From NCBI GenBank assembly GCA_031260745.1, contig JAISKY010000028.1, positions 1 through 6,707 of the forward strand: a stretch of 6,707 nt of DNA, read 5' to 3'. Each line of letters starts with the position of its first letter. Position 1 is the stretch's first letter. Positions 6,669 through 6,707 of the stretch are shown in pieces. The translations under genes and the position numbers were made by a program. A model generated the notes under the pieces. The model searched no databases, was not told where the DNA came from, and saw only the letters and a program-made list of their open reading frames with translations. Source of the stretch: Oscillospiraceae bacterium. Its GTDB lineage: Bacteria; Bacillota; Clostridia; Oscillospirales; Oscillospiraceae.

Positions 6669-6707
6669 GTTTCAGGAAAGGCTTAACGCGAATTTACAAA
6701 TCCTCTC
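6669..6707. other. upstream edge of the cyclase gene, nothing assigned
   Basis: The last 39 bases lie upstream of the cyclase ribosome binding site. I see no convincing promoter or coding signal; the promoter or an upstream co-transcribed gene may lie beyond the right edge. Confidence 0.4.

Overview
The window looks like a chromosomal segment of an endospore-forming, anaerobic member of the Clostridia with intermediate GC content. The grounds are a SipL-type SPOCS/LysM spore protein, a DUF3786 protein (a family I know mainly from anaerobes), consensus sigma-A promoters, strong GGAGG ribosome binding sites and short rho-independent terminators. A gut or uncultured Oscillospiraceae-like lineage is a guess from general style. 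There are no mobile elements, CRISPR arrays, tRNA or rRNA genes.

Layout. Minus strand, 1-1107: the N-terminal 369 codons of mutS, whose ATPase half runs off the left edge; it has its own promoter at 1142-1170. Minus strand, 1244-2767: a 507-residue DUF3794 (SPOCS) protein with a C-terminal LysM domain, ended by a hairpin terminator at 1208-1229. Its start was moved inward to the codon with a good GGAGG site. Minus strand, 2934-3548: a DUF3786 protein of unknown function. The 166-base gap between these two genes holds two adjoining inverted repeats. A 102-base divergent region (3549-3650) carries a near-perfect sigma-A promoter for the plus-strand gene 3651-6029, a 792-residue lipoprotein. This protein joins a PstS-like phosphate/anion-binding module to a DUF4163/DUF3298 (RsiV-like) region and an unassigned tail. 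It ends at a strong terminator (6058-6093) and converges on a minus-strand metal-dependent cyclase-family (KynB-like) gene at 6092-6655.

How the genes relate. This is not one obvious pathway: mutS is mismatch repair, the SPOCS/LysM protein is spore-coat morphogenesis, and DUF3786 is unknown. The lipoprotein is an orphan extracellular sensor or binding protein without ABC-transporter genes in the window, and the cyclase is a stand-alone hydrolase. I see no clear new multi-gene system. The items most worth a second look are the fusion architecture of the lipoprotein, the apparent loss of one metal-binding histidine in the cyclase, and the structured gap in front of the SPOCS/LysM gene.
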